Assembly: GCA_019638185.1 (NCBI GenBank)
Contig: JAHBUH010000001.1
Location: forward strand, 1-64,000
Length of the DNA stretch: 64,000 nt
Source of the DNA: Leadbetterella sp.
GTDB taxonomy: Bacteria; Bacteroidota; Bacteroidia; Cytophagales; Spirosomataceae
Reading direction: 5' to 3'
Shown: positions 26,734 to 36,410 of the stretch, piece by piece
How positions within the stretch are numbered: position 1 is the stretch's first letter
How the letters are laid out: every line of letters begins with the position of its first letter
The notes under the pieces: generated by a model
The model's input: only the letters and a program-made list of their open reading frames with translations
What the model was told of the DNA's origin: nothing
Databases searched by the model: none
Program-made: the position numbers and the translations under genes

Positions 26734-27623
26734 AATTCGGCCAGGTACCTGACCCTTCGGTGATTGATTTCCGCATTCCGGAGACCCCGGAGGTTACCCT
26801 TGAACTGCTTAACCATTTTAAGACCGGTGAGCCGCATGAGGTACATGTAGGCTGTGCTAAATGGAATAAGACGGACCTGAAGGGCTTTTATCCCAAAGGC
26901 GTAAAAGATGAACTGGTCTACTACTCTGGCCAGTTTAATTCCATTGAGCTGAACGCCACGTTTTATAATTCCCCCACTCCCCAGCAGGTGGAGACCTGGA
27001 AGGCCAAGACGCCGCCGGCCTTTAAGTTTTTCCCCAAGCTGCCCCAAACCATCAGCCATTTCGGCCGCCTGCTGAATACCGATGATAAAGTCAGGGATTT
27101 TGTGGATGCCACACTGCTCTTTGAAGAGAAGCTGGGCATGGCCTTCCTGCAGATGCACGATAATTACAAACCCAAAGATTTCAGGCGCCTGGAAGATTTT
27201 CTCCATGCCTTTCCGAAGGGCTATCCGCTGGCCCTGGAGGTCAGGAATGCGGAATGGTTTTCTAACCCGGAGGTCAGTAAAAACCTGTACCGCCTGCTGG
27301 AAGAAACCGGGGTGACTAACGTGCTGGTGGATACCGCCGGGCGCCGGGACCTGATGCACATGCGGCTCACCACGCCGGTGGCTTTTGTACGGTACGTGGG
27401 CGCTAATCATCCTTCGGATTACACCCGCCTGGACGAGTGGATCAGCACCCTGAAAAAATGGAAAGAGGCCGGGCTTCAGAAGCTGTACTTCTTTATCCAC
27501 CAGAACGTGGAACTGGAATCACCCCTGCTGGCGGCTCATTTCATCCAAAACCTGAACCGCGAGCTGGGTACAGATCTGCACATCCCGGTGAAGCCGGAAA
27601 CGCCTCCCGGCCTGTTCAGCTGA
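26730..27623 (+). CDS. DUF72 domain protein
   Basis: A 297-residue TIM-barrel protein of the DUF72 (YecE-like) family. The signatures are HVGCAKWNKTDLKGFYPKG, YYSGQFNSIELNATFYNSPT and PKLPQTISHFGRL. It is cytoplasmic with no catalytic function established. Its last 8 bases overlap the convergent recombinase gene. The ATG lies within the third unit of the 14-bp repeat, so the repeat shapes its translation start region. Confidence 0.9.
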   Translation: MKFGQVPDPSVIDFRIPETPEVTLELLNHFKTGEPHEVHVGCAKWNKTDLKGFYPKGVKDELVYYSGQFNSIELNATFYNSPTPQQVETWKAKTPPAFKFFPKLPQTISHFGRLLNTDDKVRDFVDATLLFEEKLGMAFLQMHDNYKPKDFRRLEDFLHAFPKGYPLALEVRNAEWFSNPEVSKNLYRLLEETGVTNVLVDTAGRRDLMHMRLTTPVAFVRYVGANHPSDYTRLDEWISTLKKWKEAGLQKLYFFIHQNVELESPLLAAHFIQNLNRELGTDLHIPVKPETPPGLFS

Positions 27624-28446
27624 TCAGGTCTTCGTAAGGTGAACGGATCCGGCTGAGGTCGGTTTTGGCAAAAGGAACATAGAAAGAGGTGGTCTGGATA
27701 TTGCTGTGCCCCAGGATCTTCTGCAGGTGGTTAATGGATATGCCGTTTTCCAGCAAGTGTACCGCAAAACTATGCCTCAGGGTAGTGAGCTTGGCGGTCT
27801 TGGCTATGCCGGATTCCTTCAGAGCCTTCTGGAAAACCAGTTGGATATTCCGTGCCGAATAATGCCCCACTCCACCGGATCCGGGGAAAAACACATCGTT
27901 GGGCTTATACTTGTTCCGGTATTCTTCAATGAGCGGGTTCAGCTCCGGACTGAGCCGGAGAAGCCGCGCTTTCCGGGGCTGATCCGCTTCCACCCGGATG
28001 GTGTGATCTTCCGTATTAATATCTTCCACCCTCAGGTTAATGGCCTCGTTCACCTTCAGGCCGTTATTGTAGATCAGGATGAGCAGAAGCTTATGTTTGA
28101 GGTTTTTGATCCCGGAAAAGAGGGTTTCCAGCTCGCTTCTGGAGAGGATTTCCACGGATTGTTCGTCTTTGAGCTTACCGGTGGCTTTGATATTCAGCTT
28201 CCGGTTATAGATCTTGTCAAAGAAAAGGATGATGGCTTTGCCCGTTTGTGCTGCTACCTGGGGAGAGGTCCGTTTGCTAAGTCCCAGGATGTATTCAGAG
28301 ATGAGTTCTTCGGTAAACTTATTCTGAGGATAATCCCGGAAATTATTGTAAAAAACAAAAATGGCGTTACGGTAGGCGGCTATGGTGGCAGAGTTATACT
28401 TACCTTTTTTTAGTATTTCGGTAAATCGTTCAATTAAATGGGTCAC
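27616..28446 (-). CDS. Tyrosine recombinase with atypical active site
   Basis: This 276-residue protein has a SAM-like N-terminal core-binding domain (1-90) and a catalytic domain. By alignment with XerC/D motifs, the first catalytic Arg is Lys131 (GLKVNEAINL where GLRxSE is expected). The HxxR motif is TTLR (Thr221 for His, Arg224 kept), His247 (LGHSNIQTT) and the nucleophile Tyr256 (SFYVP) are present. Two of the conserved active-site residues are therefore changed, which predicts weak or altered strand-exchange activity. GTG start. No att-like repeat or cargo was found next to it, so it looks like a domesticated or orphan recombinase. Confidence 0.85.
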   Translation of the reverse strand: MTHLIERFTEILKKGKYNSATIAAYRNAIFVFYNNFRDYPQNKFTEELISEYILGLSKRTSPQVAAQTGKAIILFFDKIYNRKLNIKATGKLKDEQSVEILSRSELETLFSGIKNLKHKLLLILIYNNGLKVNEAINLRVEDINTEDHTIRVEADQPRKARLLRLSPELNPLIEEYRNKYKPNDVFFPGSGGVGHYSARNIQLVFQKALKESGIAKTAKLTTLRHSFAVHLLENGISINHLQKILGHSNIQTTSFYVPFAKTDLSRIRSPYEDLIS

Positions 28447-28508
28447 AGTTTTCTAAATGGTTATAAGTCTTGATTCAAAAATAGAGTATTCACTAAAAAA
28501 TAGCAAAC

Positions 28509-29732
28509 TTAAATGCTGTATTTTCGGAAAATATGCTCCGAAATCAGCCATCCGGCTGTCCAGGCCGCCTGGAAATTGAAGCCTCCGGTCACGGCATCAA
28601 TATCCAGCACTTCGCCCCCCAGGTAAAGGCCGGGGTGCCGGTGCGAGGCAAAATGGTCATGGCTGATTTCGGCCAGACTCACTCCGCCGGCGGTAACAAA
28701 TTCTTCTTTAAAAGTGCTTTTCCCGTTTACGCTGAACTTAGCGGCGGTGAGATTCTCCAGGAGGCCTGCTATTTGCTTCTTACCACTCTCGGCTCCTTTC
28801 TGAAATTCGGATATACCTGATCTGTCACAAATATAAGTCCAGAATCGTTGGGAAAGTCCCGAAACGGGTAACATTCTTATATTTTTTTTAGGGTTTTCGC
28901 TGAAGTTGCGCTTCAACTCCTGTTCCAGGTCAGGACGGGGCCGCTGCGCCAGCCAGTTGACCTCCACCTCAAAAGCATAACCGGCCGCTTTCAGGCTATA
29001 GGCCCCCCAGGCCGAGAGCTTCAGTATGGCCGGCCCTGACAGCCCCCAATGGGTGATCAGCAGGGGCCCGCGCTGCTTCAGCGGCGGCCGGATGTTCCTG
29101 ACATAGACTTCGGCTTCGTTAAAGCTGATGCCCTGGAGGGCGGTCAGCTGCGGGTCGGGGATATTAAAGGTAAAGAGGGAAGGCACGGCTTCGGAAATGG
29201 CCAGCCCCAGCTCTTCCAGGGTGCTCCATACCCGGGCGTCACTGCCGGTGGCGATCATCAGGTTATGGGTGCTGTACGCTTTGCCATCGGCGGTCAGTAT
29301 CTCCCATCCGGCCTCCGAACGGGTAATTTTTTCCACCCGGCAGTGAAGGAAGAGATCCACCCCGCGGGCTTCCTTCATAAAACAGTCAATGATGGTCTGG
29401 GAGGAGTCCGACACGGGAAAAACCCGCCCGTCTTTTTCCGTTTTAAGGGCCACGCCTCTCTCCCGGAACCAGTGCCGGGTATCTTCAGCGCTGAACAGGG
29501 CAAAGGCCTCTCTCAGGAAATCTTCCCCGCGGGGATAGTTCCGGGCCAGCTCCGCGGGATCGGAGACGGTATTGGTCACGTTACAGCGGCCCCCGCCGGA
29601 AACCTTCACTTTCTGAAGCACCTTGCCCTGCTTTTCCAGGATGGCCACCTTCAGGCCGGGTACTTTGTTTTTTACGTTAATTGCGGCAAAAAAGCCGGCT
29701 GCACCTCCTCCTATCACAAGGAAGTCATACAT
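28509..29732 (-). CDS. NAD(P)/FAD-dependent oxidoreductase (HI0933/BaiN family)
   Basis: A 407-residue flavoprotein. The FAD dinucleotide-binding motif (FLVIGGGAAGFFAAI) is at the N-terminus, KVSGGGRCNVTN is the family hallmark, and GGEVLDIDAVTGGFNFQAAW closes the FAD site. Family members are usually annotated as aminoacetone-oxidase or BaiN-like, and the physiological reaction is uncertain. It starts 1 bp after the stop codon of a lipoprotein gene. Confidence 0.92.
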   Translation of the reverse strand: MYDFLVIGGGAAGFFAAINVKNKVPGLKVAILEKQGKVLQKVKVSGGGRCNVTNTVSDPAELARNYPRGEDFLREAFALFSAEDTRHWFRERGVALKTEKDGRVFPVSDSSQTIIDCFMKEARGVDLFLHCRVEKITRSEAGWEILTADGKAYSTHNLMIATGSDARVWSTLEELGLAISEAVPSLFTFNIPDPQLTALQGISFNEAEVYVRNIRPPLKQRGPLLITHWGLSGPAILKLSAWGAYSLKAAGYAFEVEVNWLAQRPRPDLEQELKRNFSENPKKNIRMLPVSGLSQRFWTYICDRSGISEFQKGAESGKKQIAGLLENLTAAKFSVNGKSTFKEEFVTAGGVSLAEISHDHFASHRHPGLYLGGEVLDIDAVTGGFNFQAAWTAGWLISEHIFRKYSI

Positions 29733-29733
29733 A

Positions 29734-30216
29734 CTACCTATATTTTTCCATCAAAGATAGCCGGTGGGTGCGAAGGGAGGAAATGATTTTTTCAAAACCC
29801 TCTACGGAGTCGCCGTACTCAAACGTTACTTTCTTTACCGTACCGTCACTAAACTGCACTTCCAGCCATTCCGAACCGCCATCGGCGCAGTCGGGACAGC
29901 CGTACACTTCTTTCAGGTTCACAAATTTTTCTTTCCGGAAACCGTTCAGGTCGCTTTTGATCAGGTGGAGGCGGGAGTCATCGCTGTGCTCGGTGGTTTC
30001 GGTTTCACCGCCCCGCTCTTTTCTTTCTATTTGTTTCAGTATCACGGCGTTATTTTCCACGATGAGCTCATTGTAACATTTGCCCATGCACATCCCGAAA
30101 GACTGCCCGGATTTTACCCGGAGGATATTACCGTTAAAGGGTTCCACGGAAGTTTTGTCTTCGCAGGAAAATGCCATGAGAATTATGGCGGAAAAGGAAA
30201 TGAATAGCTTTTTCAT
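29734..30216 (-). CDS. Lipoprotein of unknown function with CxxC pairs
   Basis: About 160 residues from the ATG at 30216 (MKKLFISFSAIILMAFSC; lipobox AFSC). An upstream in-frame start at 30243 would put unrelated residues before the signal and is not used. The mature protein has Cys clusters (GMCMGKC and GCPDCADGG) that could bind metal or form disulfides. It is the first gene of a two-gene unit with the flavoprotein. I do not recognise the family. Confidence 0.7.
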   Translation of the reverse strand: MKKLFISFSAIILMAFSCEDKTSVEPFNGNILRVKSGQSFGMCMGKCYNELIVENNAVILKQIERKERGGETETTEHSDDSRLHLIKSDLNGFRKEKFVNLKEVYGCPDCADGGSEWLEVQFSDGTVKKVTFEYGDSVEGFEKIISSLRTHRLSLMEKYR

Positions 30217-30312
30217 AATTATTTTTGTGTCCCGGCAGGCCACTGAGGAAAGGCCGCCCGGGTATAGGTTATTATTTACGAATTAGACAAGGTTTACTGA
30301 TAAAAGGTTGGA

Positions 30313-32433
30313 ATGAGATCCTTAAATTATATTGCTGAAACATTAAAAATTTCTACTTCACAGGTATCCAAAACCGTAGCGCTGCTGGATTCGGGCGCCA
30401 CGGTGCCGTTTATTGCCCGGTACCGCAAGGAGGTCACCGGCAGCCTGGACGAAGTGGCCATCCTGGAGATCCGGAAAATCCATGAAAAGCTGAAGGAGGC
30501 CGATAAGCGGCGGGTGGCCATCCTGGAGTCTATTGACAGCCAGGGAAAGCTCACGCCCGAGCTCCGGAAGAAGCTGGAAGAAGCGCTCTTTGTGCAGGAA
30601 CTGGAGGAGATCTATCTGCCTTACCGGCCCAAAAAGAAGACCCGCGCCTCCGTGGCGGTGGAAGCGGGGCTGGAGCCGCTGGCCCGGCTGCTTTTTGAGC
30701 AGAAAGAGCGTTTTGTGGAACCCCTGGCCGCCCGCTACCTGAATGGGAAGATCACCACGGTGGAGGAGGCCCTTGCCGGCGCCCGCGATATCATGGCCGA
30801 GTGGATCTCGGAAGACGCAGAATGCCGGAAGAAGGTCCGGAACCTGTTTGAGAAAAGCGGGGTGCTGGAGGTGAAGGTAAAGAAAGGCAAAGACACGGAA
30901 GGGCAGAAGTTCAAGGATTATTTTGACTACTCGGAAGCGGCTAAAAATATTCCCTCGCACCGTTACCTGGCCATCCGGCGGGGCGAGGAAGAAGGTTTCC
31001 TGAAGGTGGGCATCGGTATTGATAACGAAGAGGCCCTGGAAAAACTGGGACGAGGGCTGCTGCGCGGGATGCCCGAATCCAAAGAGCAGGTGGAGCTGGC
31101 CCTGGAAGATTCCCTGAAGCGGCTTATGCTGCCCGCACTGGAAAAAGAATACGATAATGCCCTGAAAGATAAGGCCGACAAGGCCGCCATAACCATATTC
31201 ACCACGAACCTGCGCCAACTGCTGCTCTCGCCACCCATGGGGCAGAAGCGGGTGATGGGCATAGATCCCGGTTTCCGTACGGGCTGCAAGGTGGTGGTGC
31301 TGGATGAGCAGGGAAACCTGAAAGAAGATGAAGTGATTTACCCCCAGGGGAAAAGCCAGGAAGCGGAGGCGAAGCTGCAGTATTTCTGGAATAAATATAA
31401 AACCGAGGTGGTGGCCATCGGTAACGGCACCGCCGGCCGGGAAACGGAGCAGTTTGTGAAGGAGATCATTCGCCGGAAGCCGGAGTTTAAGGCCCTGAAA
31501 GTGGTGATGGTTTCCGAGCAGGGCGCTTCGGTGTATTCAGCCTCCGAGGTAGCACGGGAGGAATTTCCCCACAAAGACATTACCGTGCGTGGTGCGGTAT
31601 CCATCGCCCGCCGGCTGATGGATCCGCTGGCCGAGCTGGTGAAAATAGACCCCAAGTCCATAGGCGTGGGGCAGTACCAGCACGATGTAAACCAGAAGGA
31701 GCTGAAGGAATCCCTGGATACGGTGGTGGAATCCTGCGTAAACCTGGTAGGGGTGGAGCTGAACACGGCCAGTAAGCACCTGCTGAGTTATGTGTCAGGC
31801 ATAGGGCCTTCCATAGCCCAGAATATAGTGGATTACCGGGCGGCGAACGGCCAGTTCAGAAGCCGGAAAGAGCTGAAAAAAGTACCGCGACTGGGAGAAA
31901 AGGTATTTGAGCAGGCGGCGGGTTTCCTCCGGATCCACGGGGCGGAGAATCCCCTGGATAACTCGGCCGTGCACCCGGAATCCTATGGCCTGGTAGAAAA
32001 GATGGCCAAAGACTTGAAAACCGACCTGAAGACCTTCCTGGCTTCGGAGGAGATTCAGAAGCAGGTGGAGGTTAAGCGCTACGTTTCCGGGGAGGTGGGG
32101 ATGCCTACGCTCCAGGATATCCTCCAGGAGATCCGCAAACCAGGAAGAGACCCACGTGAGCCGTTTGAAAGCGTGGAATTTGCGGATGTGAACGCCATCA
32201 GTGACCTCCGGACGGGCATGGTGCTGCCGGGCGTGGTGACTAACATCACGGCCTTTGGCTGTTTTGTGGATATCGGCGTACACCAGGACGGCCTCGTGCA
32301 CCTGTCTAACCTCGCTAACCGTTTCGTACGGGATCCGAACGAGGTGGTAAAAGTGCATCAGAAGGTGATGGTGAAGGTGCTGGAAGTGGATGAGAGGCGG
32401 AAGCGGATTGGTCTTAGTATGAAGGAAGTGTGA
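30313..32433 (+). CDS. tex: Tex family transcription accessory protein
   Basis: A 706-residue RNA/DNA-binding protein linked to transcription and stress tolerance. It has an N-terminal helical region, a YqgF-like RNase H fold (VMGIDPGFRTGCKVVVLDE), helix-hairpin-helix motifs (SGIGPSIAQNIVDYRAANGQ and VPRLGEKVFEQAAGFLRI) and a C-terminal S1 domain (GVVTNITAFGCFVDIGVHQ). Length and order are standard. Confidence 0.95.
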   Translation: MRSLNYIAETLKISTSQVSKTVALLDSGATVPFIARYRKEVTGSLDEVAILEIRKIHEKLKEADKRRVAILESIDSQGKLTPELRKKLEEALFVQELEEIYLPYRPKKKTRASVAVEAGLEPLARLLFEQKERFVEPLAARYLNGKITTVEEALAGARDIMAEWISEDAECRKKVRNLFEKSGVLEVKVKKGKDTEGQKFKDYFDYSEAAKNIPSHRYLAIRRGEEEGFLKVGIGIDNEEALEKLGRGLLRGMPESKEQVELALEDSLKRLMLPALEKEYDNALKDKADKAAITIFTTNLRQLLLSPPMGQKRVMGIDPGFRTGCKVVVLDEQGNLKEDEVIYPQGKSQEAEAKLQYFWNKYKTEVVAIGNGTAGRETEQFVKEIIRRKPEFKALKVVMVSEQGASVYSASEVAREEFPHKDITVRGAVSIARRLMDPLAELVKIDPKSIGVGQYQHDVNQKELKESLDTVVESCVNLVGVELNTASKHLLSYVSGIGPSIAQNIVDYRAANGQFRSRKELKKVPRLGEKVFEQAAGFLRIHGAENPLDNSAVHPESYGLVEKMAKDLKTDLKTFLASEEIQKQVEVKRYVSGEVGMPTLQDILQEIRKPGRDPREPFESVEFADVNAISDLRTGMVLPGVVTNITAFGCFVDIGVHQDGLVHLSNLANRFVRDPNEVVKVHQKVMVKVLEVDERRKRIGLSMKEV

Positions 32434-32450
32434 CTAATGGTTAATTGTTA

Positions 32451-33212
32451 ATGGTTAATGAGGCATTGGCCCTTATTCCGGGCCCTTCTGCGTGGGCACT
32501 GTATTTTCTGTGTGCTATGTTTATTGGTATGTCGAAAACCGGTATACTGAACATCGGGACGCTGGCTATTCCTTTTTTTGCCCTGCTTTTCGGGGCGCGG
32601 TATTCTACGGGCATTGTGCTGATCCTGCTGTGTTTTGCTGACCTGGTGGCTGTGATTTATTATCGCAAGGCTTTCCTGTGGGATGAAGTGAAGAAACTGC
32701 TGCCTATGGCTCTTACCGGGCTGGTGGCCGGTCTGCTGCTGGGCCGCTACATAGACGACCGCACCTTTAAGGTGCTGATCAGTTTTTGTATCCTGCTGGG
32801 GATGGGCATCATGATCTGGACGGAGGCCAGTCCGCGGTTTGCCCGCCTGGTGAATAACCGTTGGTACTCGCCGGTTTTCGGGTTTATCATGGGTTTTTCC
32901 ACCATGATCGGTAATGCGGCGGGCCCGGCGCTGTCGGTGTACATGCTGTCTAAAAAACTGGACAAGATTACCTTCACGGCTACCGCTGCCTGGTTTATCA
33001 TGATCCTGAATTTTACCAAGATCCCGCTGCAGCTTTTTGTCTGGCATAACCTGAGCTGGCCCGGGCTGATCCTGAATGTGATGGCCCTGCCGTTTATTTT
33101 GCTGGGGGGCTTCCTGGGGATTAAGATTCTGAAGATTTTACCGGAAAATAGATTCCGGCAGGTGATCATCGGGATGGTGGTGATCTCCGCTCTTTTTCTT
33201 ATTTTTAAGTGA
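32451..33212 (+). CDS. TauE/SafE family sulfite/anion exporter
   Basis: A roughly 253-residue polytopic membrane protein with about eight helices. AMFIGMSKTGILNIGTLAIP is the first family repeat and FIMGFSTMIGNAAGPALSVYM the second, the usual duplicated pattern. The frame opens at a TTG at 32445, but the ATG at 32451 is preferred. A short direct repeat (TAATGGTTAAT twice) lies at 32436-32459 and includes this ATG. It follows tex by only 17 bp and may be co-transcribed. Confidence 0.88.
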   Translation: MVNEALALIPGPSAWALYFLCAMFIGMSKTGILNIGTLAIPFFALLFGARYSTGIVLILLCFADLVAVIYYRKAFLWDEVKKLLPMALTGLVAGLLLGRYIDDRTFKVLISFCILLGMGIMIWTEASPRFARLVNNRWYSPVFGFIMGFSTMIGNAAGPALSVYMLSKKLDKITFTATAAWFIMILNFTKIPLQLFVWHNLSWPGLILNVMALPFILLGGFLGIKILKILPENRFRQVIIGMVVISALFLIFK

Positions 33213-33240
33213 GAGCGCTGAAAGCTTAAATTTGATACGC

Positions 33241-34248
33241 ATGAAAAAACTTATAACCCTATTACTAATGAGCCAGCTAACGGCAGCACAGGATATGGTG
33301 GGAACCGCGGCGCTGACCCGGCAGAACGGGCAGGAGGACGTCCGGCTGAGTGGGGTGGAGGTGCAGGGCAAAAGCGCAAGGGTGAGCCTGCATACGAACT
33401 TCCGGATGGCTTCCGTTTCCAAGCAGTTCACGGCGGCCTGCATTATCCTGCTGAAAAACCAGGGGAAATTGTCGTATGAAGACCCCTTAAACCTTTTTTT
33501 TCCGGATTTTAAAACCGGCGGTAGCGTACGGCTGAAGCATCTTCTTACCCATACCTCCGGGGTGCAGGATTACGAGTCGCTGATTCCTGCTGATCAGCAA
33601 ACGCAGGTCTCTGACGCCAATGTGCTGAAGTGGGTGTCCGGAACGGACAGCACCTATTTCCCGCCGGGAACCCGTTACCGCTATAGTAATTCGGGGTTTT
33701 GTATCCTGGCGCAGGTGGTGGAGAAGGTTTCGGGGGTGTCCTTTGCAGCGTTTATGAAAGCGCATATCCTGACACCATTGGCCATGGATAGTTCTTTTGT
33801 GTACGAAGCCGGAAAACCCATGCCTGCACGGGCGCTGGGCTACGCACTTCGGACGGGTAAAATAACAGAATCGGACCAGAGCATCACTTCAGCCACCAAG
33901 GGCGACGGCTGCCTTTATACTTCCCTGGCCGACTACAAAAAATGGATAACCGCCGTTACCCAAAACCGGCTTTTTAACCTGGAAGAAGAATTACGGCTGG
34001 TAAATTTTCCCATTTCAAAGGAGCTTTCCTACGGGTTGGGCTGGTTCAATACCGGTGATGAACTTTTTCATACCGGCTCCACCTGCGGGTTCAGCAATGT
34101 GGTGTGGTTTACGCTGGACGGCCGGAATGCCCTGGTTTATTTTTCTAACCTGGCGGATCACCACCGGCCGGCCGTGGCCCTGGAAAAGACATTGGAAGTA
34201 CGGAAACCGGCGGTTTCCCTGGAGAAGGTGCTGGGCCTGACCGACTGA
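33241..34248 (+). CDS. Serine hydrolase, class C beta-lactamase fold
   Basis: A roughly 335-residue exported enzyme with a signal peptide (MKKLITLLLMSQLTAAQ). The SxxK motif is S58-V-S-K61 in RMASVSKQF, the YxN motif is Y147-S-N in YRYSNSGF, and HTGSTCG near the C-terminus serves as the KTG equivalent. Such proteins are penicillin-binding-like peptidases or esterases as often as beta-lactamases. The start is the ATG at 33241, not the TTG at 33232. Confidence 0.9.
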   Translation: MKKLITLLLMSQLTAAQDMVGTAALTRQNGQEDVRLSGVEVQGKSARVSLHTNFRMASVSKQFTAACIILLKNQGKLSYEDPLNLFFPDFKTGGSVRLKHLLTHTSGVQDYESLIPADQQTQVSDANVLKWVSGTDSTYFPPGTRYRYSNSGFCILAQVVEKVSGVSFAAFMKAHILTPLAMDSSFVYEAGKPMPARALGYALRTGKITESDQSITSATKGDGCLYTSLADYKKWITAVTQNRLFNLEEELRLVNFPISKELSYGLGWFNTGDELFHTGSTCGFSNVVWFTLDGRNALVYFSNLADHHRPAVALEKTLEVRKPAVSLEKVLGLTD

Positions 34249-34249
34249 T

Positions 34250-34771
34250 TCACCCCAGCAGCGGGTAATACCGCTCCACCAGCACCGCTTTATGATGCAC
34301 GGCATGCCCCAGCACCAGGAAAGCCAGCGCCAGCGGCGTTATAGGGGCATTATTAGCCGTACCCGCCTTCAGGATCATGACTTCACTCATGTGCTGAAAC
34401 AGCATCCGGGTGGCCTGGCGCACGGTTTTGTATTCTTCCAGCAGGTCTTCCACGGTGCGCCCCGCCGCTACCGTATTTTCCGCATACAGGTTTTCATCAA
34501 AACCCGGCAGGCTGACGGTTTCACCCCTGGAAATACACAGTGCCCGGTAGGTCATGATCCGTTCTGTGTCAATGCAGTGCTGCAGGATATCTTTTACAGT
34601 CCATTTTCCGGGAGCGTAAACCCGGTCTCCCAGTCGAACCAGCTCAGCATCGCCGAAGATTTTTTCAGGGGCAAATCGCTCAAACGCGTCCTGCAGGTCC
34701 AGGTCTTCCGGGATCTGCGTGATGTACCGGTCAAAATACGGGGGGAGAAAAGGGAGGTCTTGGATGTTCAT
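34250..34771 (-). CDS. DinB-family protein
   Basis: A 173-residue four-helix-bundle protein of the DinB/YfiT group, often metal-dependent thiol transferases or uncharacterised. The His residues expected to bind metal are visible in KDILQHCIDTERI (first) and LGHAVHHKAV (second and third). It is the last gene of the GPx-menA-DinB run on the minus strand and ends 1 bp from the convergent serine hydrolase gene. Confidence 0.85.
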   Translation of the reverse strand: MNIQDLPFLPPYFDRYITQIPEDLDLQDAFERFAPEKIFGDAELVRLGDRVYAPGKWTVKDILQHCIDTERIMTYRALCISRGETVSLPGFDENLYAENTVAAGRTVEDLLEEYKTVRQATRMLFQHMSEVMILKAGTANNAPITPLALAFLVLGHAVHHKAVLVERYYPLLG

Positions 34772-34786
34772 TGTCTATAGCTTTTT

Positions 34787-35659
34787 TTATACCAGGCTAA
34801 GCCCGAAGAGGATCACAAATGCCAGCGAAGTCAGGGCCAGTGTCTTCAGGTAAGGGTCGGGATTAGCGCTTTTACTCACCTGGATACCGTTTAAAAAGAT
34901 CAGCGGGAAGCTCAGCAGGTAATACCAGCTGCCATTTTTTAAATGAATATACGCGGAAGCGGCGGTCATGGCCACCGCCAGCAGGAACCAGTGATAAGCC
35001 AGGGCATTTCTGCGGCCCAGGCGCACCGGCAGGGTGATCTTCCCCGCTTTTTTATCCGAATCCATGTCCCGGATATTATTAATGTTCAGCACACCCGCCG
35101 CCAGGGCGCCACAGGCCGTGCCGGGCAGCAGCAGCGCCCACTCGAAATACAGGGTGTACAGGAAATACCCGGCCACCACGCCCGTAAGTCCGAAAAACAG
35201 GAATACCGAAATATCCCCCAGCCCGATATACCCGTAAGGGCGTTTCCCGGCGGTATAGGTATATGCAGCCACCATGGCCAGCAGGCCCAGCCCCAGGAAG
35301 ATCCGGAAATAAACCGATGAGAAGCCACCGAAGGCCACATACAGGAGGTAAATGCCTGAAAGAAAGGCGGTACCGCCCGTGATCAGGATGGCGTTTAACA
35401 TTTGCTTCGGAGTGATCTCGCCGCTCTGCACGGCCCGGGCCGGGCCGATGCGTTCGGCAGAATCGGCCCCGTTTTTCGTATCGCCGTAGTCGTTCGCAAA
35501 GTTAGACATCACCTGCAGCAGAACCGTGGTGAGCACGGACCAGATGAAAACGTCCCGGCGAAACATATACACACTTTGAGCCAGGAAGGCTCCCATGATA
35601 ATACTTGACAAAGCCAGGGGCAGTGTCCGGAGCCTGGCCGCGGAGATCCATTTTTTCAT
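34787..35659 (-). CDS. menA: 1,4-dihydroxy-2-naphthoate polyprenyltransferase
   Basis: A 290-residue UbiA-type membrane enzyme of menaquinone synthesis that prenylates and decarboxylates DHNA. The Asp-rich motif NFANDYGDTKNGAD and the second motif NNIRDMDSDKKAGK are clear, with about eight hydrophobic segments. It starts directly after the GPx stop codon (0 bp gap). No other men gene is near. Confidence 0.93.
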   Translation of the reverse strand: MKKWISAARLRTLPLALSSIIMGAFLAQSVYMFRRDVFIWSVLTTVLLQVMSNFANDYGDTKNGADSAERIGPARAVQSGEITPKQMLNAILITGGTAFLSGIYLLYVAFGGFSSVYFRIFLGLGLLAMVAAYTYTAGKRPYGYIGLGDISVFLFFGLTGVVAGYFLYTLYFEWALLLPGTACGALAAGVLNINNIRDMDSDKKAGKITLPVRLGRRNALAYHWFLLAVAMTAASAYIHLKNGSWYYLLSFPLIFLNGIQVSKSANPDPYLKTLALTSLAFVILFGLSLV

Positions 35660-36274
35660 TTACACACCTACCGCCTTGCGGAACGCTTCATTATCCGGAG
35701 TGATCTTAGATTCAAAGAAATGCGTGAGGTTCCCGTCTTTGTCCACCACGTATTTGCAGAAATTCCAGGTAGGCTCTTTATCATTCCAGCCGTTCAGTTC
35801 CTTTTCCGAAAGCCACTTATACAGGGGTGCCTTGTCATTGCCTTTGACGTCCAGCTTGGCAAACATCTTAAAGGTGACGCCGTAATTTTTCTGGCAAAAC
35901 TCAGCGATCTCCTCGTTACTGCCCGGTTCCTGGCTCATGAAATTATTAGCCGGGAAGCCCAGTACGGTCACTTTACTGCCGTATTGTTCATGAAATTTCT
36001 GCCAGTCGGCATACTGGGGGGTAAAACCGCACTTGGAGGCCACGTTAATGATCACCACGGGTTTCCCCTTGTAATCTGAAAGCTTTACCGGGTTTCCCTG
36101 GAGGTCATTCACTGTAAAGTTATAGAGAGAACCTTTGTGTTCCTGAGCGGCATCGATCATAGCTATACTGTTCTTTTTTGAAAAAATATTTTTAATTAAG
36201 CCAAAATTGCAGGAAATCAGCAGAGCCGCCGCTGCGGCTGCTGCTACTAAGAATATCGTTTTCATTTTTTTCAT
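35660..36274 (-). CDS. Glutathione peroxidase-family lipoprotein
   Basis: About 204 residues, starting at the ATG at 36274 (MKKMKTIFLVAAAAAAALLISC). The lipobox Cys anchors it to the envelope. The thioredoxin-fold body has the peroxidatic Cys in NVASKCGFTPQY, the LGFPANNF strand and the catalytic Trp/Asn region EPTWNFCKYVVD. A Cys-type GPx in Bacteroidota most likely uses thioredoxin-like donors. A TTG at 36286 is possible but adds only a few residues. It is first of three tightly spaced genes. Confidence 0.92.
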   Translation of the reverse strand: MKKMKTIFLVAAAAAAALLISCNFGLIKNIFSKKNSIAMIDAAQEHKGSLYNFTVNDLQGNPVKLSDYKGKPVVIINVASKCGFTPQYADWQKFHEQYGSKVTVLGFPANNFMSQEPGSNEEIAEFCQKNYGVTFKMFAKLDVKGNDKAPLYKWLSEKELNGWNDKEPTWNFCKYVVDKDGNLTHFFESKITPDNEAFRKAVGV

Positions 36275-36410
36275 TTTTTTCTTCAAACAAATTTAAGTTT
36301 TTCATTTTTAAATTGGGCGGATCCGGCGGAAAATATATTCGTGTTTTTATGTAAAGTATTGGTGACTTATGACTTACGCTGGCGTCTTATCGGTAATAAA
36401 CATCAAACCT

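Noticed and set aside
27616-28446. Integrase as a marker of an integrated mobile element
   Set aside because: No att repeats, tRNA, cargo or composition change is visible on either side; neighbours are housekeeping genes.
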